Assembly (NCBI GenBank): GCA_028821395.1
Contig: JAPPGP010000018.1
Span: 1-38,273 of the forward strand
Length of the DNA stretch: 38,273 nt
DNA from: Defluviicoccus sp.
GTDB lineage: Bacteria > Pseudomonadota > Alphaproteobacteria > MPNO01
Direction of reading: 5' to 3'
Shown: positions 7,500-16,495 of the stretch, piece by piece
How the letters are laid out: each line of letters begins with the position of its first letter
Numbering within the stretch: position 1 is the first letter of the stretch
The notes under the pieces: generated by a model
Database searches by the model: none
What the model was told of the DNA's origin: nothing
What the model saw: only the letters and a program-made list of their open reading frames with translations
Translations under genes and position numbers: made by a program

Positions 7500-8758
7500 A
7501 CGCCTTCGCCTATCGCGACGGCCGCCTGCACGCCGAGGGCGTCTCGCTCGAAACGGTCTCCGAGGCCTACGGCACACCCGTCTATGTCTATTCCCAGGCG
7601 GCGATGGAGGACGCGTATCGCGAGCTCGCCGATGCGCTCCAGGGCCTCGGTGCCAGGATCTGCTACGCGGTGAAGGCCAACGGGAACGTCGCCGTGATCC
7701 GGGCTCTTGCCCGGCTCGGCGCCGGGGCCGATGTGGTCTCGGGCGGGGAGCTCGCGCGCGCGGTCGCCGCCGGCATCCGCCCGACGGACATCGTGTTCTC
7801 CGGAGTGGGCAAGACGCGGGACGAGATCGCGCAGGCGCTGAAAGCCGGGACCGGCCAGTTCAACGTCGAATCGGAGGCCGAGTTGGCCGTGTTGGGAGAA
7901 GTCGCCGCGACACTCGATTTGCGCGCTGACACGGCGATCCGCGTCAATCCGGATATCGCGGTCGATACGGCGGATCGGATCGCGACCGGCAGCTACGAGC
8001 ACAAATTCGGCGTTCCGATCCGGGACGCGGCACGGATCTACCAGCTCGGGTCGAGGGCGCCCGGAATCCGCATGGTTGGAGTTGCCGCCCATATCGGCTC
8101 GCAGATCCTCGACCTCTCGTCTTTCGAGAGCGCCTTCGCCGTGCTCGCCGAATGCGTGCGGGAGCTGCGCCGGGCAGGTCTTGCGGTCGAGCGCCTGGAC
8201 CTCGGCGGCGGGCTCGGCATCACCTATACCGACGAGACCGCGCCCAGCCTCGCGGGTTTCGCCGACATCGTGCGGCGCACCGTCGGCGGGCTGGGCTGCG
8301 AGATCACCGTCGAGCCGGGGCGGCGCCTGGTGGGCAATGCCGGGGTGTTGTTGAGCAGGGTGCTCTATACGAAGGAAACGCCGCTCCGGCGGTTCGTCAT
8401 CGTCGACGCGGCGATGAACGACCTGCTGCGGCCGACCCTCTACGGCGCCGAGCATGCCGTCCTCCCGGTGGCGCAGCCGGCGGCAGGGCGGGAAACCCGC
8501 CCCGTGGACGTGGTGGGCCCGGTCTGCGAGACGGGCGACTGGCTTGCCCGGGAAGCGGATCTGCCCATCTTGCAAGAGGGCGATCTGGTTGCGATCGCCG
8601 GCGCCGGTGCATACGGCGCGGTGATGGCGTCGTTTTATAATGGCCGCGGCCTGGTCGGAGAGGTTATGGTCCACAACGGCGCGCATGCCGAGATCCGGCC
8701 GTTTCAGGATCCGGCGGCGCTCCAGGCGCTCGACCGCCTGCCGCGCTGGCTTGAATAG
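7496..8758 (+). CDS. lysA: Diaminopimelate decarboxylase
   Basis: The 420-residue PLP enzyme converts meso-diaminopimelate to lysine, the last step of lysine synthesis. It has an N-terminal alanine-racemase-like barrel with the PLP lysine Lys60 in CYAVKANGN, the phosphate-binding GGGLGI loop and EPGRRLVGNAG, and a C-terminal beta domain with GPVCETGDW, whose cysteine and glutamate come from the partner subunit's active site in known dimers. The ATG at 7496 overlaps the lptM stop (ATGA), and [18 protein letters not shown] is the usual start; an upstream start at 7412 would lie within the lipoprotein gene. Confidence 0.98.
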   Translation: MNAFAYRDGRLHAEGVSLETVSEAYGTPVYVYSQAAMEDAYRELADALQGLGARICYAVKANGNVAVIRALARLGAGADVVSGGELARAVAAGIRPTDIVFSGVGKTRDEIAQALKAGTGQFNVESEAELAVLGEVAATLDLRADTAIRVNPDIAVDTADRIATGSYEHKFGVPIRDAARIYQLGSRAPGIRMVGVAAHIGSQILDLSSFESAFAVLAECVRELRRAGLAVERLDLGGGLGITYTDETAPSLAGFADIVRRTVGGLGCEITVEPGRRLVGNAGVLLSRVLYTKETPLRRFVIVDAAMNDLLRPTLYGAEHAVLPVAQPAAGRETRPVDVVGPVCETGDWLAREADLPILQEGDLVAIAGAGAYGAVMASFYNGRGLVGEVMVHNGAHAEIRPFQDPAALQALDRLPRWLE

Positions 8759-8784
8759 GGGGCGGGAGAAGGGCTCAAGCTGCG

Positions 8785-11280
8785 ATGACCCGCCCGAGCG
8801 AACCGATCGCGAGCGAACCGAGACCGCCGCGTTACGGCGGCAAGCTCCTGGCTACGCGCGCCTCGATGATCTGGGAGCAGCTCTGGCGCGGCCTCTGGCC
8901 GGCGCTGTCGGTCGTCGTCCTGTTCCTCGCGCTCGCGCTGTTCGGCGTCTTGCCGCTGCTGCCGGGATGGCTGCATGCACTCGTGCTGTGCGCGCTCCTC
9001 GGCGGATTTCTGGTCCTGCTGTGGACCGGCCTCCGCGGCCTCGCGGTCCCTGATTCGGACACGGCGCGGCGTCGGCTGGAACGCGCGAGCGGGTTCCCGC
9101 ACCGCCCGCTGGAGACCCTCGAGGACCGCCTGGCGGACGGTGTGGGCGGGCCGGACGCTGCGGCGCTGTGGCGGGAGCACAGGGCACGCGTCGCCCGATC
9201 GGCCCGCCGCATCAGGCTGGGGCTTCCGCGGCCGGGCGTCGCCTCTCGCGATCCGATGGCGATCAGATTCGCCGCCGCGCTCCTCGTCGTCATCGCGGCG
9301 GTCGCTGCGTGGCCGGAGCCCGGCAAGCGCCTCGGCGAGGCGGTGAGCCCGGTGCTGTGGGATGCCACGCCGGCCGCCGAATCGATCCTCGAGGTCTGGA
9401 TCGCGCCGCCCGACTATACCGGCGAAGCGCCGATCTTTCCCAAGCTTCCCGGCGCCGCCCCGGCGGCGGGCGACGAGGTCCCGGCGCCGGGCGTCGCGCC
9501 ATCGATCCGGGTTCCGGCGGGCAGCGTGCTCACCGCGCGGCTCGCCAACGCGCCCGACGGCGCGGAGCTGGTCCTCGGCGAGTCGCGCAAACCGTTCGAG
9601 CGGGTCGATTCCGGGAACGCGTCGATCACGGCGCCGATCGTGGAGACCGGCCGGCTGGCGATCGAAGGCGGCGGTCGGGTTCTCGGCGACTGGCAGATCG
9701 AGGTGGTTCCGGACCGGCCGCCCTCCATCGCCTTCGCCAAGCCGCCGGGTGCGAGCGAACGCAAGTCCCTGACGCTGGTTTACAAGGCGAGCGACGATTA
9801 CGGGCTCGACCGCGTCCGGGCGGAGATCCGCCGGACCTATGAACGGGGGACGGTGATCGGCAAGGAGGTGGAGACGCTGGAGCTCGCCCTGCCCCGACCC
9901 GGGGCGAAGGCCGCGGAGGTGGCGAGTTACCACGACCTCACGCCGCATCGCTGGGCGGGGATGCCGGTGGCGATCCGTCTCGTCGCACGCGATGGCGCCG
10001 GGCAGGAGGCCGCCAGCGAGGACGCCCGATTCACGCTGCCCGAGCGCGTCTTTCGCCACCCGGTCGCGCGGCAGGTCATCGAGCAGCGCAAGCGCCTGAC
10101 CACGGAGCCGGAACGCAGGGAGGCGATCGCCCAGGCTCTCAGCGCCATCGCGGCCCGCCCGGGCGCCTATCAGGATCGCACCGCGACCTTCCTCGCGCTG
10201 ACGGCGGCGTATCATCGGCTGGTCTACGAGCCGGGAGACGGCGCGCTCGACGGCGTCAGGGATCTCTTGTGGGACACCGCGCTGGGTATCGAGGACGGCG
10301 AGCTCTCCATCGCCGAGCGCAATTTGCGCCGGGCCCAGCAGGACCTGATGGAGGCGCTGGCGCGGAACGCGCCGGACGCCGAGCTCGAACGGTTGATGGA
10401 CGAGCTCCAGGGTGCGCTGGATCGGTTCCTGCGGGAGCTCGCACAGCAGATGCGCAACGTTCCGGACCGGCAGCAGGCGCTGCCCTTCGACCCCAGCCAG
10501 CGCCTGCTGGAGAGCACCGACCTGCAACGCGTCCTGCAGCAAATTCGCGACCTCATGCGGTCGGGGGCGCGGGATGCCGCGCGTCAGATGTTGGCCGCGT
10601 TGCAGAACATGCTGGAGAATCTTCGCGCGGGCCGCATGCCGCAGATGAGCCCCCAGGCGCAGGCCGGGAATCAGGCGCTGCAACAGCTGCGCGAGCTCAT
10701 CGAACGGCAGAAAGCGTTGATGAACCGGAGCTTTCGTCAATCGCAGCCACAGAGCGGGCGGCCCGACCCGCGGAGCTCGCGGCAGGGCGCCATGACCCAG
10801 CGCGAACTCCGCGAGGCGCTGAAGCGGCTCCGCGAGGCCTTGCGCCGGATGGGGATGCAGCCGGGCGGAGGGCTGCAATCGCCCGGCCGAGCCTTCGACG
10901 ATGCGGATCGCAACATGGGGGACTCGGCGGGCGCGCTCGACCGAAACGCGCCCGGCGATTCGGTGGCACCCCAGGGCCGCGCCATCGACGCGCTGCAGCG
11001 CGCCGGCCAGGGCATCGTCCAACGGATGATGCAGCAGATGGACCGGGGGACCGGGATAGGGCTGAACCGCGACTTTCGGCCCTTGCAACTGAGGCGCGAT
11101 CCCCTGGGCCGTTTCCTGCCCAACGAGATGGGGATCGACACCCGCGACATGGACATTCCGGACGAGAGCGCCATCGAACGCGCCCAGCGTATTCTGGAGG
11201 AGCTCCGCCACCGCGCGGGTCAGCGCTACCGGCCGCAACCGGAGCTCGACTACATCGACCGGCTGCTGAGACGGTTCTAG
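8785..11280 (+). CDS. DUF4175/TIGR02302-family membrane protein of unknown function
   Basis: An 831-residue inner-membrane protein. Three hydrophobic segments lie near the N-terminus (about 38-58, 62-84 and 160-176), then a periplasmic beta-rich region (about 180-420, with IEVVPDRPPSIAF and YKASDDYGLDRV), then a long glutamine/arginine/methionine-rich helical region (about 430-700) likely to form coiled coil, and a low-complexity tail with GRALD-like and DPLGR motifs. This architecture is the alphaproteobacterial TIGR02302 family, found next to lysA. No biochemical role is established to my knowledge; the envelope location and constant linkage with ftsEX suggest cell-envelope work. It starts 26 bases after lysA, with a GGGAGAAGGG ribosome binding region. 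Confidence 0.9.
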   Translation: MTRPSEPIASEPRPPRYGGKLLATRASMIWEQLWRGLWPALSVVVLFLALALFGVLPLLPGWLHALVLCALLGGFLVLLWTGLRGLAVPDSDTARRRLERASGFPHRPLETLEDRLADGVGGPDAAALWREHRARVARSARRIRLGLPRPGVASRDPMAIRFAAALLVVIAAVAAWPEPGKRLGEAVSPVLWDATPAAESILEVWIAPPDYTGEAPIFPKLPGAAPAAGDEVPAPGVAPSIRVPAGSVLTARLANAPDGAELVLGESRKPFERVDSGNASITAPIVETGRLAIEGGGRVLGDWQIEVVPDRPPSIAFAKPPGASERKSLTLVYKASDDYGLDRVRAEIRRTYERGTVIGKEVETLELALPRPGAKAAEVASYHDLTPHRWAGMPVAIRLVARDGAGQEAASEDARFTLPERVFRHPVARQVIEQRKRLTTEPERREAIAQALSAIAARPGAYQDRTATFLALTAAYHRLVYEPGDGALDGVRDLLWDTALGIEDGELSIAERNLRRAQQDLMEALARNAPDAELERLMDELQGALDRFLRELAQQMRNVPDRQQALPFDPSQRLLESTDLQRVLQQIRDLMRSGARDAARQMLAALQNMLENLRAGRMPQMSPQAQAGNQALQQLRELIERQKALMNRSFRQSQPQSGRPDPRSSRQGAMTQRELREALKRLREALRRMGMQPGGGLQSPGRAFDDADRNMGDSAGALDRNAPGDSVAPQGRAIDALQRAGQGIVQRMMQQMDRGTGIGLNRDFRPLQLRRDPLGRFLPNEMGIDTRDMDIPDESAIERAQRILEELRHRAGQRYRPQPELDYIDRLLRRF

Positions 11281-11310
11281 TCTCACCGGGGTCACGGGCG
11301 GCGGGTCGGC

Positions 11311-11847
11311 TCAGCTCTGCACGACCCCGATGAAGGGCAGCCCGCGATAGTGGTGCGCATAGTCCAGCCCGTAACCCACGACGAAACGATCGCCGATCTC
11401 GAACCCGCAATAGTCGGCCTCGATCGGAACGTCGCGCTTGCCTGCCTTGTCGAGCAGCAGGCAGGTCCGCACGGTCGACGCGCCGCGCGTCCGCATCAGG
11501 TCGCAGGCGAAGTCCAGCGTGCGGCCCGATTCGAGAATGTCGTCGACGATCAGCACGTCGCGTCCGGACACGTCTTCGGAGATATCGCGCACCAGGGCGA
11601 CCGCGCCGGAGCTCTCGGTGCCCGCGCCATAGCTCGATAGGGTCATGAAATCGACCTGGGGTTCGACCCCGGCGCGTTCGAGCGCGCGGATGAGGTCGGC
11701 GGCGAATACGAAGCTGCCCTTGAGAATGACGACGATCAGAAGGTTCTTGCCGGCGGACCCGGCGATCTCCCCGGCCAGGCCGATCACTCGGCCGGCGATG
11801 TCTTCTTCCGTTATCAGCGTTTCGATAGCAGGTCTGTGTTCCGACAT
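11311..11847 (-). CDS. hpt: Hypoxanthine phosphoribosyltransferase
   Basis: The 178-residue enzyme makes IMP or GMP from hypoxanthine or guanine and PRPP (purine salvage). The PRPP-binding motif VLIVDDILESGRT spans 98-110, the flexible-loop SSYG is at 71-74, and the LKGSFVFAADL segment (42-52) is typical of bacterial Hpt. The start ATG at 11847 is one base after the stop of the zinc-ribbon gene and follows AAGGTGA; a longer frame from a TTG at 11904 would overlap that gene and adds no family sequence. It ends 31 bases from the convergent DUF4175 gene. Confidence 0.95.
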   Translation of the reverse strand: MSEHRPAIETLITEEDIAGRVIGLAGEIAGSAGKNLLIVVILKGSFVFAADLIRALERAGVEPQVDFMTLSSYGAGTESSGAVALVRDISEDVSGRDVLIVDDILESGRTLDFACDLMRTRGASTVRTCLLLDKAGKRDVPIEADYCGFEIGDRFVVGYGLDYAHHYRGLPFIGVVQS

Positions 11848-11848
11848 G

Positions 11849-12586
11849 TCACCTTGGTTCGTCAAAAGCGATCGATATCCGCACCGCCTCCGGCGGCGGG
11901 TCAATGACTTCGGTATTGAACTCGACCTCCCGGTCGGGCGCGAGATTGGTCACCGGGGCAGCGATTGTCCAGTGACGCAACTTGCGCTCGTCCTCGTCGA
12001 ACAATGCGCCGCGTATGTCCGGCACGCTGCGGAACCGCGACGTCGTGTTCTCGATCCTGGCGGTAATCGAAAGCACCCGGGCGCCCTCCCTGATCGCGTT
12101 TTCCGAGCTCTCGATCGTCAGGTCGAGGCCGAATCCGTGCGGCAGCGCGTCGACACCGACGGCGGAATAGACGGTCTCGGCGAACGGCCAGGACTCCGCA
12201 ATCTCGGCGCGGTAGCGCCACGTGCCGGCGGCGAGCAGGGCGAACGCGACCGCTGCGACCGCCGCCCATGCCACGCGGGCAGGCCAGCGCCTGCGTTCCT
12301 GCCTGAGCACCGGAAGCTGCGCGCGCGCGGGCGGCCTGTCGATCCGCAGCTCGTCCGGATCCCGCAACGGCGGGGCGGACAACGCCTCCTCGGCCGCAAC
12401 GGGGGGGTCCAAGAACGGCGCCGGCTGCCGGCCGGCCGAGTCGGCGGCGGACCGAACGAGTTCCGGCGGCGGCGCGGCAAACCAGACATGGTCGCAGCGT
12501 CCGCAGCGCACCACTCTGCCCCGCACCCCGATCGCGCCCTCAGGCACCAGAAAGCGGGCGGAACAGTTAAGGCAGGCAAGTATCAT
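11849..12586 (-). CDS. MJ0042-type zinc-ribbon protein with DUF3426 domain
   Basis: A 245-residue protein with an N-terminal zinc ribbon (Cys5, Cys8, Cys28, Cys31 in ACLNC and VRCGRC), a proline-rich linker (about 36-100), one transmembrane helix (about 104-123), and a C-terminal DUF3426-like extracytoplasmic domain (about 150-240) that contains ITARIENTTSR. Members of this family sit beside ftsEX and hpt in alphaproteobacteria. The cytoplasmic zinc ribbon and outside domain suggest sensing or scaffold work, but no function is established. The ATG at 12586 places the first cysteine at residue 5, as is usual. A candidate promoter lies 28-56 bases upstream, shared face-to-face with ftsE. Confidence 0.88.
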   Translation of the reverse strand: MILACLNCSARFLVPEGAIGVRGRVVRCGRCDHVWFAAPPPELVRSAADSAGRQPAPFLDPPVAAEEALSAPPLRDPDELRIDRPPARAQLPVLRQERRRWPARVAWAAVAAVAFALLAAGTWRYRAEIAESWPFAETVYSAVGVDALPHGFGLDLTIESSENAIREGARVLSITARIENTTSRFRSVPDIRGALFDEDERKLRHWTIAAPVTNLAPDREVEFNTEVIDPPPEAVRISIAFDEPR

Positions 12587-12613
12587 TTCGTTCCGCCTGC
12601 TGTGAGATGCCGG

Positions 12614-12642
12614 TTTATAGGGCTGGGCGAATAGGGAGGCAA
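12614..12642 (-). promoter_or_regulatory. Candidate sigma70 promoter for the zinc-ribbon/hpt operon
   Basis: On the minus strand TTGCCT (12642-12637; four of six) and TATAAA (12619-12614; five of six) are spaced by 17 bases. The predicted start near 12607 leaves a leader of about 20 bases before the ATG at 12586. The remaining part of this divergent gap, to 12709, should hold the ftsE promoter, but I see no convincing boxes for it. Confidence 0.5.
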
Positions 12643-12709
12643 GGCGAGCACAAGGTTTGCGCATTGCGGTTGCTCATGCGAGTTTGCCCGTGCAACCGCG
12701 GAGGGCTCG

Positions 12710-13423
12710 GTGGCGGCGGAGACGGAGATCGTCCGGCTGGAGAATGTCGGTCTACAATACGGCTCGGGTCCGGAAGTGCTGCGCGACATCTCGCTCTCGC
12801 TGGAGGCCGGGTCCTTCCACTTCCTGACCGGCGCGAGCGGGGCGGGGAAGACGTCGCTCCTGCGCCTGCTCTATCTCGCGGTTCGACCCAGCCGCGGCTC
12901 GCTGCATCTGTTCGATCGGGACGTCTCCACGATCGGCCGCAAGCAGAAGCCCGCGCTGCGTCGGCGGATTGGCGTGGTCTCCCAGGAATTCGGGCTGATC
13001 GCACACCTGACGGCCGCCGAGAACGTCGCGCTGCCGCTGCGCATCTCGAACGCCAGGGAAACTCAGATTCGCGATTACGTGACGGAGCTCTTGCGCTGGG
13101 TGGGGTTGGGACAGGATCTCGACGAGCTGCCGTCCGCCTTGTCGGACGGGCAGAGGCAAAGGGTGGCCATCGCGCGGGCCGTCATCGGCCGGCCCGACCT
13201 GCTGCTCGCGGACGAGCCGACCGGGAGCGTTGACGACAACGCCGCGATTCGGCTGATACATCTGCTGGAAGAACTCAACAAGGTCGGAACGACCGTCCTC
13301 GTGGCCACCCACAACGATTCGCTGGTCAACCGGTTCGGCCACCTTGCATATGCGCTCGACGGCGGCGAGTTGCGCCGCCTCGGTTCCATGGCGGGCATTC
13401 GCCTCGCACGGCGGCCGGGATGA
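12710..13423 (+). CDS. ftsE: Cell division ATP-binding protein FtsE
   Basis: The 237-residue ABC ATPase works with FtsX in the divisome, where ATP hydrolysis drives activation of periplasmic peptidoglycan hydrolases. It has Walker A GASGAGKTS (41-49), Q-loop Gln92, Walker B LLLADE (164-169) and H-loop His201. The ABC signature reads LSDGQ (144-148), with aspartate in place of the first glycine of LSGGQ/E. The start is GTG at 12710, a few bases after GGAGGG, giving MAAETEIVRLENVGL; no ATG fits better. The ftsX ATG overlaps its stop by four bases (ATGA). Confidence 0.95.
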   Translation: MAAETEIVRLENVGLQYGSGPEVLRDISLSLEAGSFHFLTGASGAGKTSLLRLLYLAVRPSRGSLHLFDRDVSTIGRKQKPALRRRIGVVSQEFGLIAHLTAAENVALPLRISNARETQIRDYVTELLRWVGLGQDLDELPSALSDGQRQRVAIARAVIGRPDLLLADEPTGSVDDNAAIRLIHLLEELNKVGTTVLVATHNDSLVNRFGHLAYALDGGELRRLGSMAGIRLARRPG

Positions 13424-14307
13424 CCGGCGCCCGCCGCTATATGGGTCGGGCCCTGCCGCTCGGCCGCGACGCGTCGAGCCGTTACGGCCCCTGGATCATC
13501 GCCGCGACGGTTTACATTGCGGCCCTCGGGCTGGCGGCGGCGATGGCAATCGCCTCGGCCGAACGAAGCTGGCGCGGCAGCTTCGCCGGTCGGATCTCCG
13601 TCCAGGTCCCCGCGAGCTCGGACGGCACGCAAAGCCGCGTTGCGGAAATCGTCGCGCTTCTCCTCGCCACGCCGGCGATCGAGGACGCCGCGCCGATCGA
13701 CGAGGCGGAGTCGCGCGCTCTTCTCGAACCCTGGCTGGGGACCGGTCCCGGGCTCGACGCCCTGCCCCTGCCGACGCTGATCGACGTTCGACTGCGCCGC
13801 GGCGCCGAGCTCGACATCGTCGCCCTGGAGGTCGCGCTCGACGCTGCGGTGCCGGGCACCCGGATCGACGAACACGGGCTGTGGCTGGAAAAGGCGTTGC
13901 ACTTCACGCGCGCCCTGCAGGCGTTCGGCGCCGCGCTCACCGTCCTGTTCGCCCTGGCCGCGGTCGCGACCGCGGTCTTCGCCACACGGGCCGGGCTCGC
14001 GGCGCATGGCGAGGCGATCGGGATCATGCGGCTCGTGGGCGCCCAGGACACCCGAATCGCGCGCCAGTTCGTCGCCCACTCCCTCAATCTCGCGATCAAG
14101 GGCGGGATCGTCGGTTGCGCGCTCGCTGCGGCGACGCTGTTCCTGCTCGGCCGCTATGCGCCGGGCGGAACCGCCCTGATGCTGCCGGAGATGACGTTGT
14201 CCCCGCTGCAGTGGGGCGCACTCGCGGGACTGCCGCTCATCGTGGCGGCGCTCGGCATGGCAAGCGCGCGGCTGACGGTCATGCGTGCGCTGTCGCGGGT
14301 GGGTTGA
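13420..14307 (+). CDS. ftsX: Cell division protein FtsX
   Basis: A 295-residue membrane protein with the FtsX layout: a cytoplasmic N-terminal tail, TM1 (about 24-47), a large periplasmic loop (about 48-165) that in known systems contacts the hydrolase activator, then three more helices (about 171-195, 220-245 and 262-285) with the FtsX/MacB domain. The loop here is rich in Asp/Glu and Leu. It forms one unit with ftsE (four-base overlap). The membrane partner anchors FtsE and transmits its ATPase cycle to the periplasm. Confidence 0.93.
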   Translation: MTGARRYMGRALPLGRDASSRYGPWIIAATVYIAALGLAAAMAIASAERSWRGSFAGRISVQVPASSDGTQSRVAEIVALLLATPAIEDAAPIDEAESRALLEPWLGTGPGLDALPLPTLIDVRLRRGAELDIVALEVALDAAVPGTRIDEHGLWLEKALHFTRALQAFGAALTVLFALAAVATAVFATRAGLAAHGEAIGIMRLVGAQDTRIARQFVAHSLNLAIKGGIVGCALAAATLFLLGRYAPGGTALMLPEMTLSPLQWGALAGLPLIVAALGMASARLTVMRALSRVG

Positions 14308-14362
14308 CGGCGGAGCCGTGTTCTTCCGGCCGAACCGGTTGGGTGGCAGGAAGCGTTCTGCC

Positions 14363-14956
14363 ATGCGGTGGCTGTTCCAGGCGTTGGGCGTCGCCGTCCT
14401 GGTCCTCGCCGCGTGGTTTGCCGGACTGCTCTGGTACGCGGACCGGATTCCCGCCACCCCGGCGGAAGGGGAGGACGCAGCCGACGCCATCGTCGTGCTC
14501 ACCGGCGGCCGGGGCCGGCTGTCGGAGGGGTTGCGGCTGCTCGCCGAGGGACGCGGCAAGAAATTGTTCGTCTCGGGCGTCTATCGCGGGATCGACGTGG
14601 ATGCGTTACTGCAATTGGCGCGGCAGAAGCCGGACGACGTGGAGTGCTGCATCACCATCGGCTATGCGGCCGACAACACCGCCGGCAACGCGCGCGAAAC
14701 CGCCGAGTGGATGCGCGCGGTCGGCAGCCGGTCGCTGCTTCTGGTGACCGCGAACTACCACATGCCGCGCAGCCTGCTGGAGTTCCACCGTGCCCTGCCG
14801 GACATCAGGATCGTTCCCCATCCGGTCTTCCCGGCGGCCTTCAAGCGCGACTGCTGGTGGTGTGGGCGCAACTCGCTCCTGCTGGTGGCGAGCGAGTTCC
14901 ACAAATACCTCGCCGCGCTTGCCGGTCTTTCTTCTCCTGGCGCGGTGCGCGGATGA
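14363..14956 (+). CDS. YdcF/DUF218-family membrane protein
   Basis: A 197-residue protein with one N-terminal helix (about 5-25) and a DUF218 domain facing the periplasm: DAIVVLTGGRGRLSEGLRLL (about 38-57), LFVSGVYRG, NTAGNARETAEW and VTANYHMPRS. The family includes E. coli SanA, ElyC and YdcF, linked to envelope integrity and polyprenyl-phosphate metabolism. I chose the ATG at 14363 since it leads into the membrane helix; an earlier start at 14285 overlaps ftsX and adds 26 residues without hydrophobic character. Its stop overlaps the plsC-like start by four bases (ATGA). Confidence 0.9.
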   Translation: MRWLFQALGVAVLVLAAWFAGLLWYADRIPATPAEGEDAADAIVVLTGGRGRLSEGLRLLAEGRGKKLFVSGVYRGIDVDALLQLARQKPDDVECCITIGYAADNTAGNARETAEWMRAVGSRSLLLVTANYHMPRSLLEFHRALPDIRIVPHPVFPAAFKRDCWWCGRNSLLLVASEFHKYLAALAGLSSPGAVRG

Positions 14957-15693
14957 CATGGCTGCGCTCGCTCGCCTTCCAGGCCGCATTCTACGCCTGG
15001 ACCGGGGGGCTCGGCGCCCTCACCCTGCCGGTTCTGCTGCTGCCCCGATCCGCCGTGCTGGTTGTCGCACGGCTCTGGATCGATGGCACGTTCTGGCTGC
15101 TTGCCCGTATCGTCGGACTGACATACGAAGTCCGCGGTCGCGAGCACCGCGTCGCCGGCCAGGCGATATACGCGCTGAAGCATCAGTCTGCCTGGGATAC
15201 GCTGGTCCTGATGCGCCTCTTTCGCGACCCTGCCATCGTCATGAAGGGCGAGCTCGCCTGGTTGCCTCTCGTCGGGTGGTATCTGATCCGCCTCGGGATG
15301 ATCCCGATCGACCGCCGGGCGGGCGCCGGCGCGCTGAGGCGCATGGTGCGGTTGGCGAGGACGAGAGTGGCGCAGGGGCGGGATGTCGTCGTCTTTCCGG
15401 AGGGAACGCGAACCGCCCCGGGCGAAGCGCCTCCCTACCGCCCGGGCGTCGCGGCGCTCTATGCCGCGCTGGAGCTTCCCGTGGTGCCGGTGGCGCTCGA
15501 CTCGGGGCTCTACTGGGCGCGGCGCGCGTTCACCAGGCGGCCCGGCCGGATCGCGGTCGCGATGCTGCCTCCGATCCCGCCCGGCCTCGACCGCGCGAGC
15601 TTCATGGACCGGCTCCGCGAGAGGATCGAGACGGAGGCGGCTCGCCTGCACGACGAGGCCGGGCGGGACCGCGGCCGATCGGGGACGCCCTGA
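14953..15693 (+). CDS. plsC: 1-acyl-sn-glycerol-3-phosphate acyltransferase family protein
   Basis: A 246-residue membrane-associated acyltransferase. The catalytic HX4D motif is HQSAWD (His77, Asp82) and the glycerol-phosphate/acyl binding motif FPEGTR lies at 148-153; both are standard for PlsC-like enzymes making phosphatidic acid from lysophosphatidic acid. The hydrophobic N-terminus (about 8-30 and 33-56) anchors it in the inner membrane. It overlaps the YdcF-like gene upstream and the alpha/beta hydrolase downstream. Ornithine-lipid acyltransferases share these motifs, so the exact acceptor is inferred. Confidence 0.9.
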   Translation: MTWLRSLAFQAAFYAWTGGLGALTLPVLLLPRSAVLVVARLWIDGTFWLLARIVGLTYEVRGREHRVAGQAIYALKHQSAWDTLVLMRLFRDPAIVMKGELAWLPLVGWYLIRLGMIPIDRRAGAGALRRMVRLARTRVAQGRDVVVFPEGTRTAPGEAPPYRPGVAALYAALELPVVPVALDSGLYWARRAFTRRPGRIAVAMLPPIPPGLDRASFMDRLRERIETEAARLHDEAGRDRGRSGTP

Positions 15694-16481
15694 TGCCGCC
15701 GGTGGAGCTCAATGCCACCCGGTCCGGCGCGGGACCGTCGGCGGTCATCGCGCACGGCCTGTTCGGCTCGGCCCGCAACTGGAGCTCCATCGCCCGCCGG
15801 CTCGCCGTCGGGCGCTGCGTTCACGCGCTCGACATGCGCAACCACGGCGCCTCGCCCTGGGCGGACGAGATGACCTATCCCGCCATGGCCGAGGACCTGC
15901 TCTTCCATATCGGGAGGCACGGGCTGTCGCGCCCGATCCTGATCGGCCACAGCATGGGCGGCAAGGCGGCGATGGCGGCCGCGCTGGCCGCGCCACACCG
16001 GATCGGCCGCCTGATCGTGGTCGACATCGCACCGGTGCGCTATCGTCACGGCTTCGCATCGCTGGTGGACGCGCTGACGGCGCTCGACCTCGACGGCGTA
16101 GACCGGCGCGGCGACGCCGATGCGCGCCTCGCCGATGCGGTGCCGGACGCTGCGCTGCGCGGCTTCCTGTTGCAGAACCTGGTGTTGCGCGGCGGGCGCT
16201 ATGTCTGGCGTCTCAACCTGGCGGCGATCGCCGCGGCCCGGCAGTCGTTGCAGGACTTCCCGGACCTGCCGCCGTCGGCGGTCTTCGACGGGCCGACGCT
16301 GGTGCTGGGCGGCGGCGAATCGGACTATCTCCGCCCCGACCATGCACCGGCGATCGGGCGCTACTTTCCGAACGCGGAACGGCGCTGGATACCCGGCGCG
16401 GGCCACTGGCCGCACGCCGACCGGCCGGACGCCTTCGTCGCGGCGGTGGAGGACTTCCTCGGGCGGACCGGGGGCCGGTGA
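15693..16481 (+). CDS. Alpha/beta hydrolase, YbfF/ABHD11-like esterase
   Basis: A 262-residue serine hydrolase. The oxyanion-side HGLFGS (21-26), the pattern LDMRNHG (46-52), the nucleophile elbow GHSMGG (Ser87), a candidate acid Asp211 (GGESDYL) and base His238 (GAGHWPH) form a complete catalytic triad. RNHGxSPW is characteristic of the YbfF/ABHD11 branch, which hydrolyses short acyl esters and possibly acyl-CoA. The ATG at 15693 overlaps the plsC-like stop (TGATG), so it is the last gene of the ftsE-to-hydrolase run. It is convergent with the amidohydrolase 14 bases away. Confidence 0.92.
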   Translation: MPPVELNATRSGAGPSAVIAHGLFGSARNWSSIARRLAVGRCVHALDMRNHGASPWADEMTYPAMAEDLLFHIGRHGLSRPILIGHSMGGKAAMAAALAAPHRIGRLIVVDIAPVRYRHGFASLVDALTALDLDGVDRRGDADARLADAVPDAALRGFLLQNLVLRGGRYVWRLNLAAIAAARQSLQDFPDLPPSAVFDGPTLVLGGGESDYLRPDHAPAIGRYFPNAERRWIPGAGHWPHADRPDAFVAAVEDFLGRTGGR

Positions 16482-16495
16482 TCGCCCGGCTTCGG

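Noticed and set aside
8704..11295. Minus-strand open frame of 863 codons opposite the DUF4175 gene
   Set aside because: Arg/Pro/Leu-rich shadow of the plus-strand gene with no family sequence; typical of GC-rich DNA.
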